Assembly: GCF_964656455.1 (NCBI RefSeq) | Contig: NC_135713.1 | Span: 192,008,187-192,072,186, forward strand | From: Halichoerus grypus | Lineage: Eukaryota > Chordata > Mammalia > Carnivora > Phocidae | Direction of reading: 5' to 3' | DNA: 64,000 bases | In this document: positions 45,361 through 56,560 of the stretch, in pieces | Layout of the letters: the number at the start of each line of letters is the position of its first letter | Numbering within the stretch: position 1 is the stretch's first letter | The notes under the pieces: model-generated | What the model saw: only the letters and a program-made list of their open reading frames with translations | Databases searched by the model: none | What the model was told of the DNA's origin: nothing | Program-made: the position numbers and the translations under genes

Positions 45361-46249
45361 GCTTTCTGCTGGACTGAAGAAAGTTTTCTTCAGGGGTACT
45401 TGAAGGCTCAGCTAGAGCCTCCTGTGGGTTTACAGATTCCTTAAGAATCTCTGGAGGCGGAGATGGAGCCCCCTGCCTAATTGGAGATGTTTCTATATCT
45501 TCAGGGGGCTCTGAATGTTGGGCCTGGGCCTCCACCTGAGGCAAAAAAAATTCAGCTTCCTCAGGCAACTCTGGATGATTTGGGGTCTCCTGCAGGAGTG
45601 GAGGAATTTCAACCTTCTCAGGGAGCTTTGGAGGTTGATCCGATCCCCCTGGGAAATCCATTGGTAAGTTCACCTCAGGATATAGGATATCCATACTGGA
45701 ATCTGAATAACCATCCTGCAACTGTTGTTGTAGGTGGTCTTTATTTGCAAATTGGTTTGGAGTTCCAACAACTTTGGCAAGCCTTTGATGCTGAGCTAGA
45801 TCTTTCTCCAGGTTTGGGGGTGAAACAATAAACTTTGTTGGCTTTGAACTGTGACTATCCAGAGGTGGAACAAGTATTTCAAATGATTGGTGATCTTCAG
45901 CCTGATCTAGACCTACAGTTTTAATCTTACTTTTGAGTCGAGGAGGCGGAGCTATGGTCGGATTCTGATCCCAACCTAGCCTTGGAACCACCTCTGGGAG
46001 CCTTTCAAGCTGGGTTAGCCTGTCATTCAGATCCTGATCTGCCTCTGGGGGCAGCTTGCCAACTGAATCCGTGTCCGGGAACGGAACCAAAGTCTCAGTC
46101 AACTCCTTAGGCAGGGCCAACATCTGGGCTGGAGCAGAGGACCCCTCTGCTGGCGGTGTAAGGGCCTGGGGCGATTCGGGCGGGAATTCAGAGGAGTGTG
46201 AAGACCAGGGCTCGGTGGGTCCCAGGAGGTCGGAGGTCAGCTGGGGAGG

Positions 46250-46800
46250 GTCCAGGGCCCACTCCGGAGGCTGAGCTGCTTGGACCAGCAGCCACAATGA
46301 TTGCCACGTGCGGAGGAGCAGTGGGGCCCAGAGGCGCAGCCGGGACATGACACGCGGAGGCTCTGGGGTGCAGCGACCCATGCTAGTGGATCAGCACGCG
46401 CCCGAACGGGAGCCGAACCGTTATGGCAGCCCCGTGACGCGCGCACCGTTAATAACTGCCTGCCCCTCCCCCGCCTATGTCCCACCCTTTATTTACCACA
46501 CTTTTGTTTACACTACCTTTATTCGCTCGGCGAGGATGGGCACCGCGCCCCTCGGAGCGAGCCCTTTTTCCAGAATCACCGGGGCCCAAGCCTCCCTTCC
46601 CCCTACAAAGGGCACAACCACCTCCTGGGGCTCACAGCGAGGCAGGATGGCCCCGGACTCCAGCAGCTCTGGGGTGGAAGGGGGCAAGGTGCAGTTTCCC
46701 AAGGACGCCACAGGACCCGGCATCCCGGGAAATTAAAAAATGCTAGTCCAATTCTGGCGGTTTGAACTCGGCCTCTTCAAAGCTTAAATCCGAGAGCCAT
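46250..46800 (-). promoter_or_regulatory. CG-rich region at the LRRC37 start, probable promoter
   Basis: The sequence around and upstream of the LRRC37 start codon is rich in CG dinucleotides, for example GTGACGCGCGC near 46431-46441 and several CGs near 46530-46560, unlike the AT-rich, CG-poor surroundings. It lies between the probable 3' end of the upstream gene (about 47.1 kb) and exon 1. No clear TATA box is seen. Promoter role is inferred from position and base composition only. Confidence 0.45.
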
Positions 46801-48311
46801 TCTTCCTCCCCTCGGCCATCCTGCTTCCAAGAAAAGTAGCTGACCTGCAGAATAAGCACCCGTCAGGGCAGTGGGGAAGGGAACACATTTTACAGTTAGT
46901 TATTCTAAAATGTTGCCATTTCCTCTAAATTCTCAATACGCATGTCTGAGTATTAAGTCGCCACTCTGTTAGGAGGCTACCTACCACTGAATCAGTGATG
47001 GCTCCAAAATTTCTGTAGGAGGGGTTTTGGGGTGGAGGTTGAGGGGGCAGGTAAGCATTTCATTCTGGGAATGAGGGTCTGAAACCAAGAGAATAGCCCT
47101 TTATTTACACTGGCATGGGAAAACTTCCCCCATCCCACCTTGATTCAACACAGCCGTCAGTCTAGAAAAAGTAACACCACCACTTTTGAGAGGTCTGACC
47201 CTGTGTGTGCACATGGAGAAGGCACTTAGGATGTTCAAGTTAGCATGTTAAACAATTTTCTTGAAATACTGTAACTAGCACCCAGTTTACATCCTTCACA
47301 GCCCTTTTTACAATCTGTTTTATTTGAGTCCTTGTTTATGGTCTGGCACAAGCTCTAGCACGCAAACCGTAAGAGAGAAGGGTTTTATCTTATTCCCAGC
47401 GTGTAGCACATAGCAATGGTTTTTAAATGGAACGGATTCCAAGACTGGCCTTATTTGGGAATGGATCTGTTGTTACAATCAGGTTTCTGAAATCTTTAGC
47501 ATCAATACGGAATCTCTTTCACATTTCACAGGAAGCTAGACTTCTTAAAGTGTAAACTTGGATAAGTCTGAAGTTTCCTTGACTGGCTTGATTTAAATTG
47601 AATTAAAATAATTATTTTGCACAAAAAAAAACTTCAAATATTTTTTTCAGAAAGTAACCATCTTTCCTTTCTCCACTCTTCCCTTCAAAACAAACAAACT
47701 TTGCAGCTTTGGAGTGAGTTAAATAATCAGAAATCTAGCCCCAAATTAAGTTTTCAATGACATGAAACACATCCTTTTCTCCTTTTTTTTTTTAAACATT
47801 CTATATGCAGTATTTTAATATCTTTTTTTAGAAATTACTTCGGCAACTTAATCCCTAATTCAGGGCATTGATATAAGTGATTTACAGAAAAGTTCTTCGG
47901 CAAAATATTTCATACAAGATATGTATGAGATGCTGACATCTGGGTAATACACCTTATTTGAAAGGCATAATGGTTTTCAAGCACGGTAGCATAATCTCAC
48001 TTAAGGCCAGAGTTACTCTGTTCCCAAATCCTTGAGATTCTGTTTGAGGGGAGCTCTAAAAGGCTGTGTCCTCTCCTATGGCCACAACAGTAGGAGTATT
48101 CTGATGCAATTTGCTCTCCAAATTTTAAATAAGGGGTCAGAGCCAAGGGCCAGGACTTCAGGAAAAGCCCCAGAAATTCTCTGCACTCAGAAGCAGTTTC
48201 AGAGTTTTCCATTTCCCAAAGGATGACAGAGCTACCTGTACGTGCCCAAGTCTTCCAAATCCTGCCGGTTGCTTTAAATTATGGCTACACTGGCTGTGGA
48301 CTCCTCGAGCT
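46770..48311. other. Intergenic, probable 3' UTR of the unrecognised gene
   Basis: No exon recognised. The frames at 47997-48212 (minus) and 48032-48226 (plus) are shadows without splice support. Confidence 0.4.
47099..47104 (-). terminator. Candidate AATAAA polyadenylation signal
   Basis: A canonical AATAAA on the minus strand lies 1.2 kb after the last recognised exon of the unrecognised gene and about 0.7 kb before LRRC37 exon 1. It would suit the end of that gene. Assigned by position only. Confidence 0.3.
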
Positions 48312-48412
48312 CTAATCTCCACATACTTGAATTAAATCCTGTAGCTCCTCTTCGGTTCTGGCATCTGTAATCTCTTCACAGGGTCTATATTCCACAGCTA
48401 TTTTACCACTTT
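48312..48412 (-). CDS. Exon, possibly terminal, of the same unrecognised gene
   Basis: After a TTTATTTCAG acceptor the frame in phase with the 49.6 kb exon encodes ESGKIAVEYRPCEEITDA and RTEEELQDLIQ. A GTATGT donor follows at 48326. If it is not used the frame ends shortly after with VCGD and TAG at 48312-48314. The acidic helical ending is similar in style to the previous exon. The spacing (about 1.1 kb), shared strand and compatible phase support one gene. Function unknown. Confidence 0.6.
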
Positions 48413-48511
48413 CTGAAATAAAGTTAACAAGTAGCGTATCAAAATTTTTCTTGTTCTAAAACTTGCTGTATATAACTGGGATAGCACCTAGTAATTAGAC
48501 ATTCTTTTGAT

Positions 48512-48697
48512 TTTTAAAAAATATTTTATTTATTTATCTGAGAGAGAGAGTGCACAAGCAGGGGGAACCGGAGAGGGTGAGGGAGAAGCAAGCAACCTGC
48601 TGAGCAGGGAGCCTGAGGAGGGGCTCAATCCCACGACCCTGGGATCATGACCTGAGCCGAAGGCAGACCTTAACCAACTGAGCCACTCTGGTGCCCC
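48512..48697 (-). mobile_element. Carnivore SINE, reverse
   Basis: Flanked by AGACATTCTTTTGATTT on both sides. Confidence 0.95.
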
Positions 48698-48789
48698 ATA
48701 GACATTCTTTTGATTTCTAAAAGCAGAAAATAAAAGCATTTTCTCAGAAGTTTTCTCATCTCACACTTCAGTTTTTATCGTAACTAGTT

Positions 48790-48973
48790 TTTTTTAAGAT
48801 TTTATTTATTTATTTGAGAGAGAGAACACGAGCAGGGGGGAGGGGCAGAGGGAGAGGGAGAAGCAGACTCCCCACTGAGCAAGCAGTCCGACATAGGGCT
48901 TCATCCCAGGACCCTGGGATCATGACCTGAGCTGAAGGCAGACGCTTAACCGACTAAGCCACTCAGGCACCAC
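48790..48973 (-). mobile_element. Carnivore SINE, reverse
   Basis: Complete reverse SINE with TATCGTAACTA / TATCATAACTA flanks. Confidence 0.94.
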
Positions 48974-49252
48974 TATCATAACTATCTGTGAAAAAATATA
49001 TATGAAGTTATCAACCACGTGGTTAAAAAAACTTTATGATTTCAGAGATAGGAACTAAGGAATAATGACATAGGAAGTTAAAACTGTGGAAGCAAAAATG
49101 TTCAATCATACTATGATTAAACAGTAAGACATTAGGTAGGGGTCAATGTAAGTTAAAACCTGGAATAGAGACCACTGGACTATGGCTGATACTTCATATC
49201 AGAAACAAGGCAAGTGTCTACTATTTTAGACACTATTTTAGCACAAGGCAAA

Positions 49253-49282
49253 TTCTTCTTCTTCTTCTTCTTCTTTTTTTTT
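49253..49282 (+). repeat. (CTT)n microsatellite
   Basis: About seven CTT units followed by a T run. TTTTAGCACAAGGCA is repeated on both sides, so the array lies between a short direct repeat. Confidence 0.85.
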
Positions 49283-49556
49283 AGCACAAGGCAGATTCTT
49301 AGCCAAAAATGGGAAAAACATTACTTCCCTCTTCCTAAACTTCTTGGCAGAAAGTCAGTTTTAGAATTGTAAAGCTAAGTTCTTTTAGGTATTGTGTATG
49401 ATAAAAACCTGTATTGTACGGTAGAAAAGCTCTGCCCAGGGTTTTAGTAGCTTAGCAAGGGGAGGGCTTGATGATATATCTGAAAAGATGAGTTTCAGAA
49501 AGAAAGAGAGATTCTACCTCCACTCCACTCCAGCCCCACCCCCACCATAAACAGAC

Positions 49557-49725
49557 CTTCTTCCAGCTTCTCCAAAGGCTCCTCGGCCATGCCAACTCCA
49601 GGACTCCTGCACTCATAGGATGGCAACACCACCTCTAAAGCACAGAAGAATTTCAGGCTCTGCTTCTGAAGTGGTACCGTAGCATCTTCATTTTCTCTTT
49701 CTTCGAGGTCAGAAAGATCCTGAAG
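49557..49725 (-). CDS. Internal exon of an unrecognised gene (169 bp)
   Basis: A minus-strand exon with a CCTAACAG acceptor and a GTCTGT donor encodes 56 residues, including LQKQSLKFFCALEVVLPSYE and CRSPGVGMAEEPLEKLEE. The mix of acidic and hydrophobic residues and absence of repeat similarity suggest a real protein. It ends with one base, G, which joins AA of the next exon to give Glu. I do not recognise the family. The donor is weak (GTCTGT), so some doubt remains. Confidence 0.6.
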
Positions 49726-49739
49726 CTGTTAGGATTTTA

Positions 49740-51840
49740 AATTAAAGGTCCTTCCTAGGATCTCAACATAGACTTCAAGATGTTTTGTTATTAGAAATAA
49801 AAACTAAACTCCAGTAAACCCAGCGAACAGTTGAGGTCCTATAGCTTCAAAATCAAGTAAGACTTGCAAACGAATTATTAAATACAGACAACTAGTTTTT
49901 TTTACTCTATACCCTACAAATACTGGCGAAAATTATGGACATCACTACCCAAGTCATTGAAAGTATTATTAATTCTAGGTGGCAGGCCGATGCTCAGGTC
50001 CTTCCACTTAGAAGCCTCTCACATCTTCTCCCCACACCCAGTTCTCTCCTCTCTGAAGTCCAGGATTTCAATGTTGAAATGAGTCTGATTAGCCAAAGAA
50101 AATCTATAAAGTTTACCTTGATGATCCCTTTTGACCATCCACTGAAACCAAAGTAATAATTTGCCAATTCTTGGCACTGGGAGCTATTTAGGGCAAGGGC
50201 CTGATGTTGAACTGCTTTATGTTTGGTGCCAAGACGAACCGAAAGACATAAGAGAGAGACTGAAGAATATCACAACCTGCCACAGAGGCTTATTTTGGAT
50301 ACACCTGAGATTGATCAATACCTATTTCAGAGACTGGCTGTGAAGATTAAAAAGGAAACACCATTGTAAGCAATGAGCTCATAGTAAGCCCTGAATAAAT
50401 GGTATTCATTATTTTTAAGCTACAGTACTTTTCTGCATCATTTCCAGGGCTCCTGATTGAATTGGAAGATTTCCCTGACCTCTGGTGGTGAGAGTGATGA
50501 TGAAAGCCACTAAGGAAGCCCTCCAGGAGCAAATTATGTAGGTGAGCAAAGGAAAGAAATTGTTTTTGTTGTCCCATCCTGTAGCTCGTTTGAGAATATG
50601 ACCTGAAGAGCCGACAAGATGGACCTGACGTGGAGGTAGGACCTTAACCTGCAGCACCCTCCTCCCCAAGTTACTAACCTGTTAGAACAAGGAATATACA
50701 TACCTCTAAAAATTTTATAAGCAACTAAACAACTAGAGGTTCATTTGCATTAATAAGCTTCTTTGAGAATGCAAATACTTCCAGTCTAACTTACGCTCTA
50801 TGGTGAATTTATTACATGTCCTGTCTTAAATGTCTATTTCAACTTTAAGCAGGGTGTGTATAGTAATATATTCATAAAGATTCAAATAATGCAAATGAAG
50901 TCACAGCACTATTAATTCTTTATTGATTTGTTCGTGCATCTTCCTCTATCACTAGTTTATAAGCTCCTTAAGTGCTTGAAGGAACCATCTCTTACTCTTT
51001 TCTCATTCCTAAAACCGAGCACATTCTGTTGTTGATTGAGTGAACGAATGAAAGAATGGGTGATAAGAAAATAAAATTACTTTCTCCAGCTGAAGCTGCA
51101 TGCTGGAAAGAAGAAATGAAGATGAACTTTTAAATGTTGAGTGCTGCAGGGGAGGCTAATGGCGAGGCATAGTGGAGCTGTTCTGGATAAGAAGGAAGCT
51201 TCAGAAGGGCCCCGAGCCCCTCTGTCGGAGAAATAGTTCCTGCTGCCAACCATTTTCCTTCATGCTACTGAAAAAAACTCTCTCAAATGCCTTAGGCCTT
51301 TCCTTGATTTATTTTATTTAAGCCATTATTCTTTTTCCTGTATTTATAAAAGGCAAACAACAACAACAACAAACCCAACCAGGAACTATATGTAGTTGCC
51401 AAAGTAGAAAAGAACACATAAGTAAATTGGATAACAATTTTGGAAAGCAGGGGTAGTAACCCAAGGTCCTGTGTTAAATTAAAAAAAGAGATCGAATATG
51501 AATACGCTCTCCTGTCAACTATATATTGACTTGTAGAACATTTCCTTCATCACTCTCAGTGATGGGCTTTATGCTGTTAAATCTCAAAACCTAAATTTAT
51601 GAAATGATCTTAATGTCCAATGAGAGACAAAAACCTCATTTCTTACAACTGATACAAAGTAATTGTTTCATAACCTATACTATCTGAGTGGCTATGTGAA
51701 CTTTTCACAGGCTAGAAACAGGCAGACCATAGTTTGCAAACTAAAGAATGTCTGACAGGTCATCATTTCAATCACAGGGAGTGAAGCCCAGATTGAAGAG
51801 GGTGTTGAACAAGTAGGCAGTACACCTAGAGTCACATCTG
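49740..51840. other. Probably intron of the unrecognised gene, nothing firm
   Basis: Possible 5' exons were looked for. A 25-bp AG/GT-bounded segment at about 50117-50141 and a short one near 51077-51100 are too small to support. Confidence 0.35.
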
Positions 51841-51849
51841 AGCAGATTT

Positions 51850-52100
51850 GCCCCTCCCCTCGCTTGTGCTCTCTCCCTCTTTCTCCCAAATAAATTTGGG
51901 AGAGAGAGAGAGAGAAAGAGAGAGAGCATGAGCAGCGGGGAGGAGCAGAGGGAGAGGGAGAAGCAGGCTCCCCGCCGAGCAGGGAGCCCGATGCAGGGCT
52001 CGACCCCAGGACCGGGGGGTCATGACCTGAGCCGAAGGCAGACGCTTAACCAACTGAGCCACTCAGGCGCCCTCAAACAAATAAAATCTTTTGAAAAAAC
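51850..52100 (-). mobile_element. Reverse SINE inside the tail of a forward SINE
   Basis: Forward SINE tail (CCTCCCCTCGCTTGTGCTCT, CCCAAATAAA) is followed by a complete reverse SINE (about 51896-52072) and then more forward tail (AAACAAATAAAATCTTTT). The forward SINE has lost its head. Confidence 0.85.
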
Positions 52101-52194
52101 ACAATGGTTATCCAACTTGGCTGCACATTAGAGTCATGTGGGAGAATGTCTGCCTTTTGAAGTAGAAGCCGGGATGGAGACAGCTAACTAAGCA

Positions 52195-52395
52195 GGCAGT
52201 GTGGTACGGGGGAGAAACTTGGGAGCCAGACAGGGCTGCCACTCACCAGCTGTGTGACCTGGCAGGGGTTCCTTCACCTCTCTGAGCTTCACCTGTGGAA
52301 TGGGAACACTACCACACGCCCTGCAGAGCTGCGGCTGAGAGAGAGAGGATGTAAGCCCAGGCCCATGCAGGGTCAATAAATGGTAGACACTACTG
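52195..52395 (+). repeat. MIR element
   Basis: AACTTGGGAGCCAGACAG, CACCAGCTGTGTGACCTGG, then CTCTGAGCTTCACCTGTGG. Confidence 0.88.
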
Positions 52396-53027
52396 TCATT
52401 TTTATTAAAAGTGAGCAACCCCAGGAAGACTGAAAGCCCTTCTTTATGCAGAAGGGACCCAATCTGGGGAGAGGGGACGCAGGTTATATGGAGAAGAGGG
52501 TCAAGAGGTAGTGTTAATGAGAAGCCAGGGTCTTTCTGGGGAGCACGGGAAAATTCCAGGGGCGGCAGCGATTCCAAGCCAGAGCTGGTTAAGTGGCGGC
52601 TGCCAACAGCACCAGGGACCAGCAGCTGTGGATGGACCTGGATGGGCCCAGTTTGGGCAAAGCCAATCCTTTTCCTTCAGCAGGCATGAGGAAGCTGACC
52701 AGCTGCAGGCTCTGACTCTGGGAGCCGCTTATGGAGAAAGAAGCAGACTTGGTTGAGCACCTACCTTGTGCCAGAAATTGCACCTCCATGCCTTTGATCC
52801 TGTGAGGTGGGCACACCCTCATCCCATTTCACACTCAAGGGGGCTTAACTCCGGCTGCCTGACTCACAGAGCCCTGGGGTCGCCACAACCCTGGGACCTG
52901 CAGTGGCAGCGCCCCCCCGCCCCCCGCCAGGGCGTACTGTATACACACATGACCCAGGAACGCCTCACTTGATGAAGTGCTCCTCTCCGTAGTGTTAGTT
53001 GTTTTTTTTTTTCAAAACAAGAAGTAG
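52396..53027. other. No gene seen
   Basis: GC-richer stretch with a MIR-like piece at 52755-52860 (GAGCACCTACCTTGTGCCAG). Frames on both strands are shadows. Confidence 0.4.
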
Positions 53028-53222
53028 GGGCGCCTGGGGGGCTCAGTCATTAAGCGTCTGCCTTCGGCTCAGGTCATGATTCCAGGGTCCTGGGATCGAG
53101 CCCCGCATCAGGCTCCCTGCTCTGCAGGAAGCCAGCTTCTCCCTCTCCCACTCCCCCTGCTTGTGTTCCCTCTCTCGCTGTGTCTCTCTGTCAAATAAAT
53201 AAATAAGATCTTTAAAAAAAAA
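53028..53222 (+). mobile_element. Carnivore SINE
   Basis: GGGGCGCCTGGGGGGCTCAG head, standard body and AAATAAATAAATAAG tail. Confidence 0.95.
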
Positions 53223-53340
53223 TTAGTCACCATACAATACATGATTGGTTTTTGATGTGGTGATCCACGATCCATTGTTTTCGTATTGTATGGTGACTAA
53301 CATAACATAATAAAATTTAAAAAAAATTAAAAAAAAAACC
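53223..53340 (+). mobile_element. Very short inverted LINE-1 insertion
   Basis: L1 3'-end sequence is present in reverse (ATTAGTCACCATACAATACA to CCATTGTTTTCG), then in forward (TATTGTATGGTGACTAACAT to a poly-A). The two parts can fold on each other. Typical of twin priming. Confidence 0.85.
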
Positions 53341-53649
53341 AAGACGTATACTTTTTAAGCTGATTATCTTTTTTCATACTTGGTACAAGATACAATGTTC
53401 ATTGTAAAACACATAGAAAATACAGATAACCAAAAAGAAAAAAAATTAAAATGTCGCATAGCCACATCGTCCTGAGACGAGCACTGTCGATGTTTCGGCA
53501 TCTCTTGTTCCTCTAGGCGAGGCTGGGATGTGAGCGCGTGGAGAAATGACCAATAAAAATGACCAAAAAGGGGTCATAGGGTAGACTGTTAGATTATGTG
53601 CTTTTCTTCCCTCAACGATACAGAGTGGTCATATTTCCATGTCAGTGAA

Positions 53650-53825
53650 TATTCCTCTACAACAGTGGCTCCGTGTTAGAACCCCCTGGAAAAGCTTAAC
53701 AAATACTGATGTCTGCACTCTGCCCAGACATCAGGGATGCGGCTGGACTAGGGAGGGGACTTGTAGACTCCCCGGGGGTTCCAGTGTGCGGCCAAGTTTG
53801 AGAGTCACTGTGCCACAGCATCATT
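53650..53825 (+). repeat. MER5-like hAT fossil
   Basis: AACAGTGGCTCCGTGTTAG, GAACCCCCTGGAAAAGC and GAGAGTCACTG pieces. Confidence 0.7.
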
Positions 53826-53934
53826 TTTCAACAGGGGCCTGGCATTCTCTTTGCTGAAGGGATGCACTCTAGTAATTTGATCAATCCCCTTTTCTTGGAC
53901 CTTTAGGTTGCTTCCAATTTTTCATCATTAAGAA

Positions 53935-54175
53935 CCAGGAGGTCGCAAGCGTTTCCTGTTAAGGGCCAGATAATGCATGTTCTAGTTTTTGTGGCACCTG
54001 AGGTCTCTGTTGCAATGATTTAATCCTTCCATTGTAGTGCAGAAGCAGCCAGGATGCATAAAAGAATTTATTTTTTGTTTGTTTGTTTGTTTAAATAAAA
54101 CTTTATTACAAAAACAGGGGCCGGCCAAATGTAGCACATGGGCCATAGATGGCTGAGCCCTGGTACAAACAGAGC
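53935..54175 (-). repeat. hAT-type MER fossil
   Basis: AAGGGCCAGATAATGCATG, AATAAAACTTTATTACAAAA and GGGCCATAGATGGCTGAGCC; same family as the 42.7 kb element. Confidence 0.8.
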
Positions 54176-54689
54176 TGCAGTGAGTCTCCTTGAAGCTAAC
54201 CCTTCCAGTATGAAATGATCATTTTCTTGGGACAGTGATTTTATACTGTTTATTTTCAGAAGTTGGACCCTTTTTCAAATGAAACTTTAACTAGAACTCA
54301 TACATATAACAGGTCAGAGAAGCATTTTGTTAGCCAAACATATTTTACAAATGCAAATGTACGTTGCACGTTTAGGAAGTCAAGTGGGGGTTGTAGATGA
54401 TGGTTACAAATTCTTTTTTTCTAATCAGCCTCAGCACCTGTGGCGTTCAAAGTTTTGCAGAACCAACATAACATCTCTATGGAACCCTGGTGTTCCACAA
54501 CGGACACAATTTGAAAACCACTGCAATAAGATAAATTCCTGGTGCAAGCGACCAAAAGTCAGCTCGAGGGAGCTTAACTCATAGCTAAGGATTTAATGGC
54601 TTATATTACCAAACTGTGGGGAGAGCTCAGGGTCCGACCTGCTGGGACTTTCTCTCATACCCGTGAAGCAGCTGCTCCCTGTTTTCCTT

Positions 54690-55090
54690 CTGCGAGCCCC
54701 TGGCAACCATCAGTCTCACATTCTGTCTCGGTGGGCTTACCTATTCCGGGTATTTCATGTAAACGGAATCGTACAAGGTGTGACTTTTTGTGTCTGGCTT
54801 CTTGCACTTAGCGTAACATTTTCGAAGTTCATCCATGTCGTAGCGGGCACCAGTACCTCATTCCTCTGTATGAGTAAGACCCGACTGTATGGAGAGACCA
54901 CATTCTGCTTGCGCATCCAACTGTTGGTGGATCTTTGGGCTGTTTCCTCCTTGTGGCCATTGTAGACGGTGCTGCTATTAGCATGCGCATACATGTATTT
55001 GCATCCGTTTTCCATCCTTTTGGGGAGATGTCTGTGAGTGGAGTGGCTCATCATTACCATTTACCTGGTCAGTTGCAGGCCTCCAAACTG
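54690..55090 (-). mobile_element. Old LINE-1 3' fragment, reverse
   Basis: ATTTCATGTAAACGGAATCG, GTTCATCCATGTCGTAGC and CTATTAGCATGCGCATAC follow the reverse L1 ORF2 end. Confidence 0.85.
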
Positions 55091-55099
55091 GCCTCCACA

Positions 55100-55904
55100 T
55101 GGTTGTAAGGGTGATCATTTTCTTTTCTTTTTCAAAAGCATTATTTTCCTTCGTATACGTGAACATGCTTCATATCAAAGGTATACATGTTCACGGTCAA
55201 ATTTTGAAAACTACAGAAAACAGTGAGAGTGAGTGTGTGTGTGTGTAATACAGGGGAGTGTAATTGACGTGTATGGCTGACTTTAATAAAGTCTCTGGGG
55301 TCCAGGTGCCCGCCCCCTCTTTAGCCTTCTCTCCCGACGGCCCTCTATACTACCACCCCACCCCTGGGTCCCCGCCACCACAGCCCTGCGCTCCTGCGGG
55401 CTTCTGAGTCATAGCAGATGCTCTTTCTCTGCGGATTGCCTTTCCTTGCCTGAATTTACCTTTTCTGACTCAGCTCTCCCTTTCACTACTCCCCCAGCAT
55501 GTGACACATACCGGAAAGTGGTCGGGATCACTGTGCCCAGGACAGTGGGAAAGGGAAGCTGATCCATGCGGGGGATGCTGTTGGGTCCTCGTGTTTGAGT
55601 CTAAAGGGGCACTGATCCCACCTCTCCCCAGTCTGCCTCTGAAATATGCTCCACAGCATCTGAGCTCAGCAGAGAACCCCAGACTCCCCCAAGCCTTGTC
55701 GTTAGGGGTTGGCATCTCGCTATGTTCCCCTGTTGTGACAACTGGCAGTGAGGCTGGTGCCCAAATGGACGATCCAGAAGGATCTTTCTCTTCTTTTTTC
55801 CTTCCTCCGGGCTTGTTCTTTCAACTCGGGAAGCCAGATGCTTTGGAGTTTAATTACATGCTGCAGTTGGAAACCCAGAATGTCAGCGCTGGAAAGGGAG
55901 AATC
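55100..55904. other. No gene seen
   Basis: A plus frame at 55501-55917 has no recognisable domain or splice support and overlaps minus frames. Confidence 0.4.
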
Positions 55905-56080
55905 TTATTATAAATAATAGCTGCCAGCATTTATTGAACATCTACTCTGTGCCAGGCCCGTTTCCAGGCATTACCCCATTCAGCCTTCCCGACAGTTCAG
56001 GGGGCAGGTGCTATGGTCACCCCTGTTTTCCAGGGAAGGAAATGAGACTTCAGGGAGCTCACAGGGCATTTCCCAAGCCG
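55905..56080 (+). repeat. MIR element
   Basis: ATTTATTGAACATCTACTCT, GTGCCAGGCCCGTTTCC, then GGAAATGAGACTTCAGG. Confidence 0.88.
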
Positions 56081-56454
56081 TGCTGAGTGGTACATAGTGC
56101 AAAAAATATTACTTTGTGTTGGTTAAACCCTGCATCCTGCATCCGCCCCTAGGAAATTCACAATGCACACCAACGTATTAAAGGCCCCGAGAAGTCCTGT
56201 ATTGATCAGACCTCTTTAGCTCAGTGTCACCTCTGCTGAGCGGTTTGCAGAATGCAGGTATTAATGTGCTCCTTATTTTATGGATGGGATCATGGAGGCC
56301 CAGACAGGGCTTTAGGTGCAGACCAGGCACAGATCTTGGGCCCCAGGCTCTCTGAACCCCACAGGAAATGTAAAGCAAAGGTAGACTATGGCCCATCTGG
56401 TCCACCACCTGTTTTTGTAAATGTAGATTTATTGAAGAATATCTGATCCAGGTC

Positions 56455-56560
56455 CCTTGATTTACAGATGAGCCAGTCAAGGCCTAGGGAGGATGGCGAC
56501 TTGCTCACGGTCACAGTAGCCAATTAGGGGCAGAGGCAGAAACAGATCCTAGATCTCCAA
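56455..56560 (+). repeat. MIR fragment
   Basis: TTTACAGATGAGCCAGTC, CTTGCTCACGGTCACAGTAG, GGGGCAGAGGCAGAAACAG. Confidence 0.8.

Larger units (their letters stand above)
44592..46348 (-). pseudogene. LRRC37A/B: LRRC37 exon 1, Pro/Glu-rich N-terminal region with frameshift
   Basis: The reading frame starts with MSRLRLWAPLLL, a basic then hydrophobic stretch like a signal peptide, followed by AAQPPEWALDPPQL, which I recognise as the start of mature LRRC37 proteins. An upstream in-frame ATG at 46381 adds 11 residues and has a better Kozak context (A at -3, G at +4). The first frame runs about 320 codons, then slips at a run of four A's (minus strand, 45384-45387). Loss of one A would explain it, because the repeat-coding frame continues from there to a TAG at 44592-44594. 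The second frame holds two Pro/Glu repeat arrays. The expected Cys-rich and first LRR segments of the exon are absent before the stop, and I see no donor in the phase needed for the next exon. It is either a pseudogene or a gene carrying a sequencing error plus a real 3' loss. Confidence 0.8.

Noticed and set aside
45053..45831. Two 116-codon plus-strand frames opposite LRRC37 exon 1
   Set aside because: Antisense shadows of the Pro/Glu repeat exon; they follow its period and lack other support.
46301..46765. Plus-strand frames of 142-154 codons in the CG-rich start region
   Set aside because: GC-rich sequence has few stops; three overlapping frames are all open, so none is favoured.
50117..50141. 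25-bp microexon with AG/GTAAAC borders on the minus strand
   Set aside because: Too short to support without transcript data.
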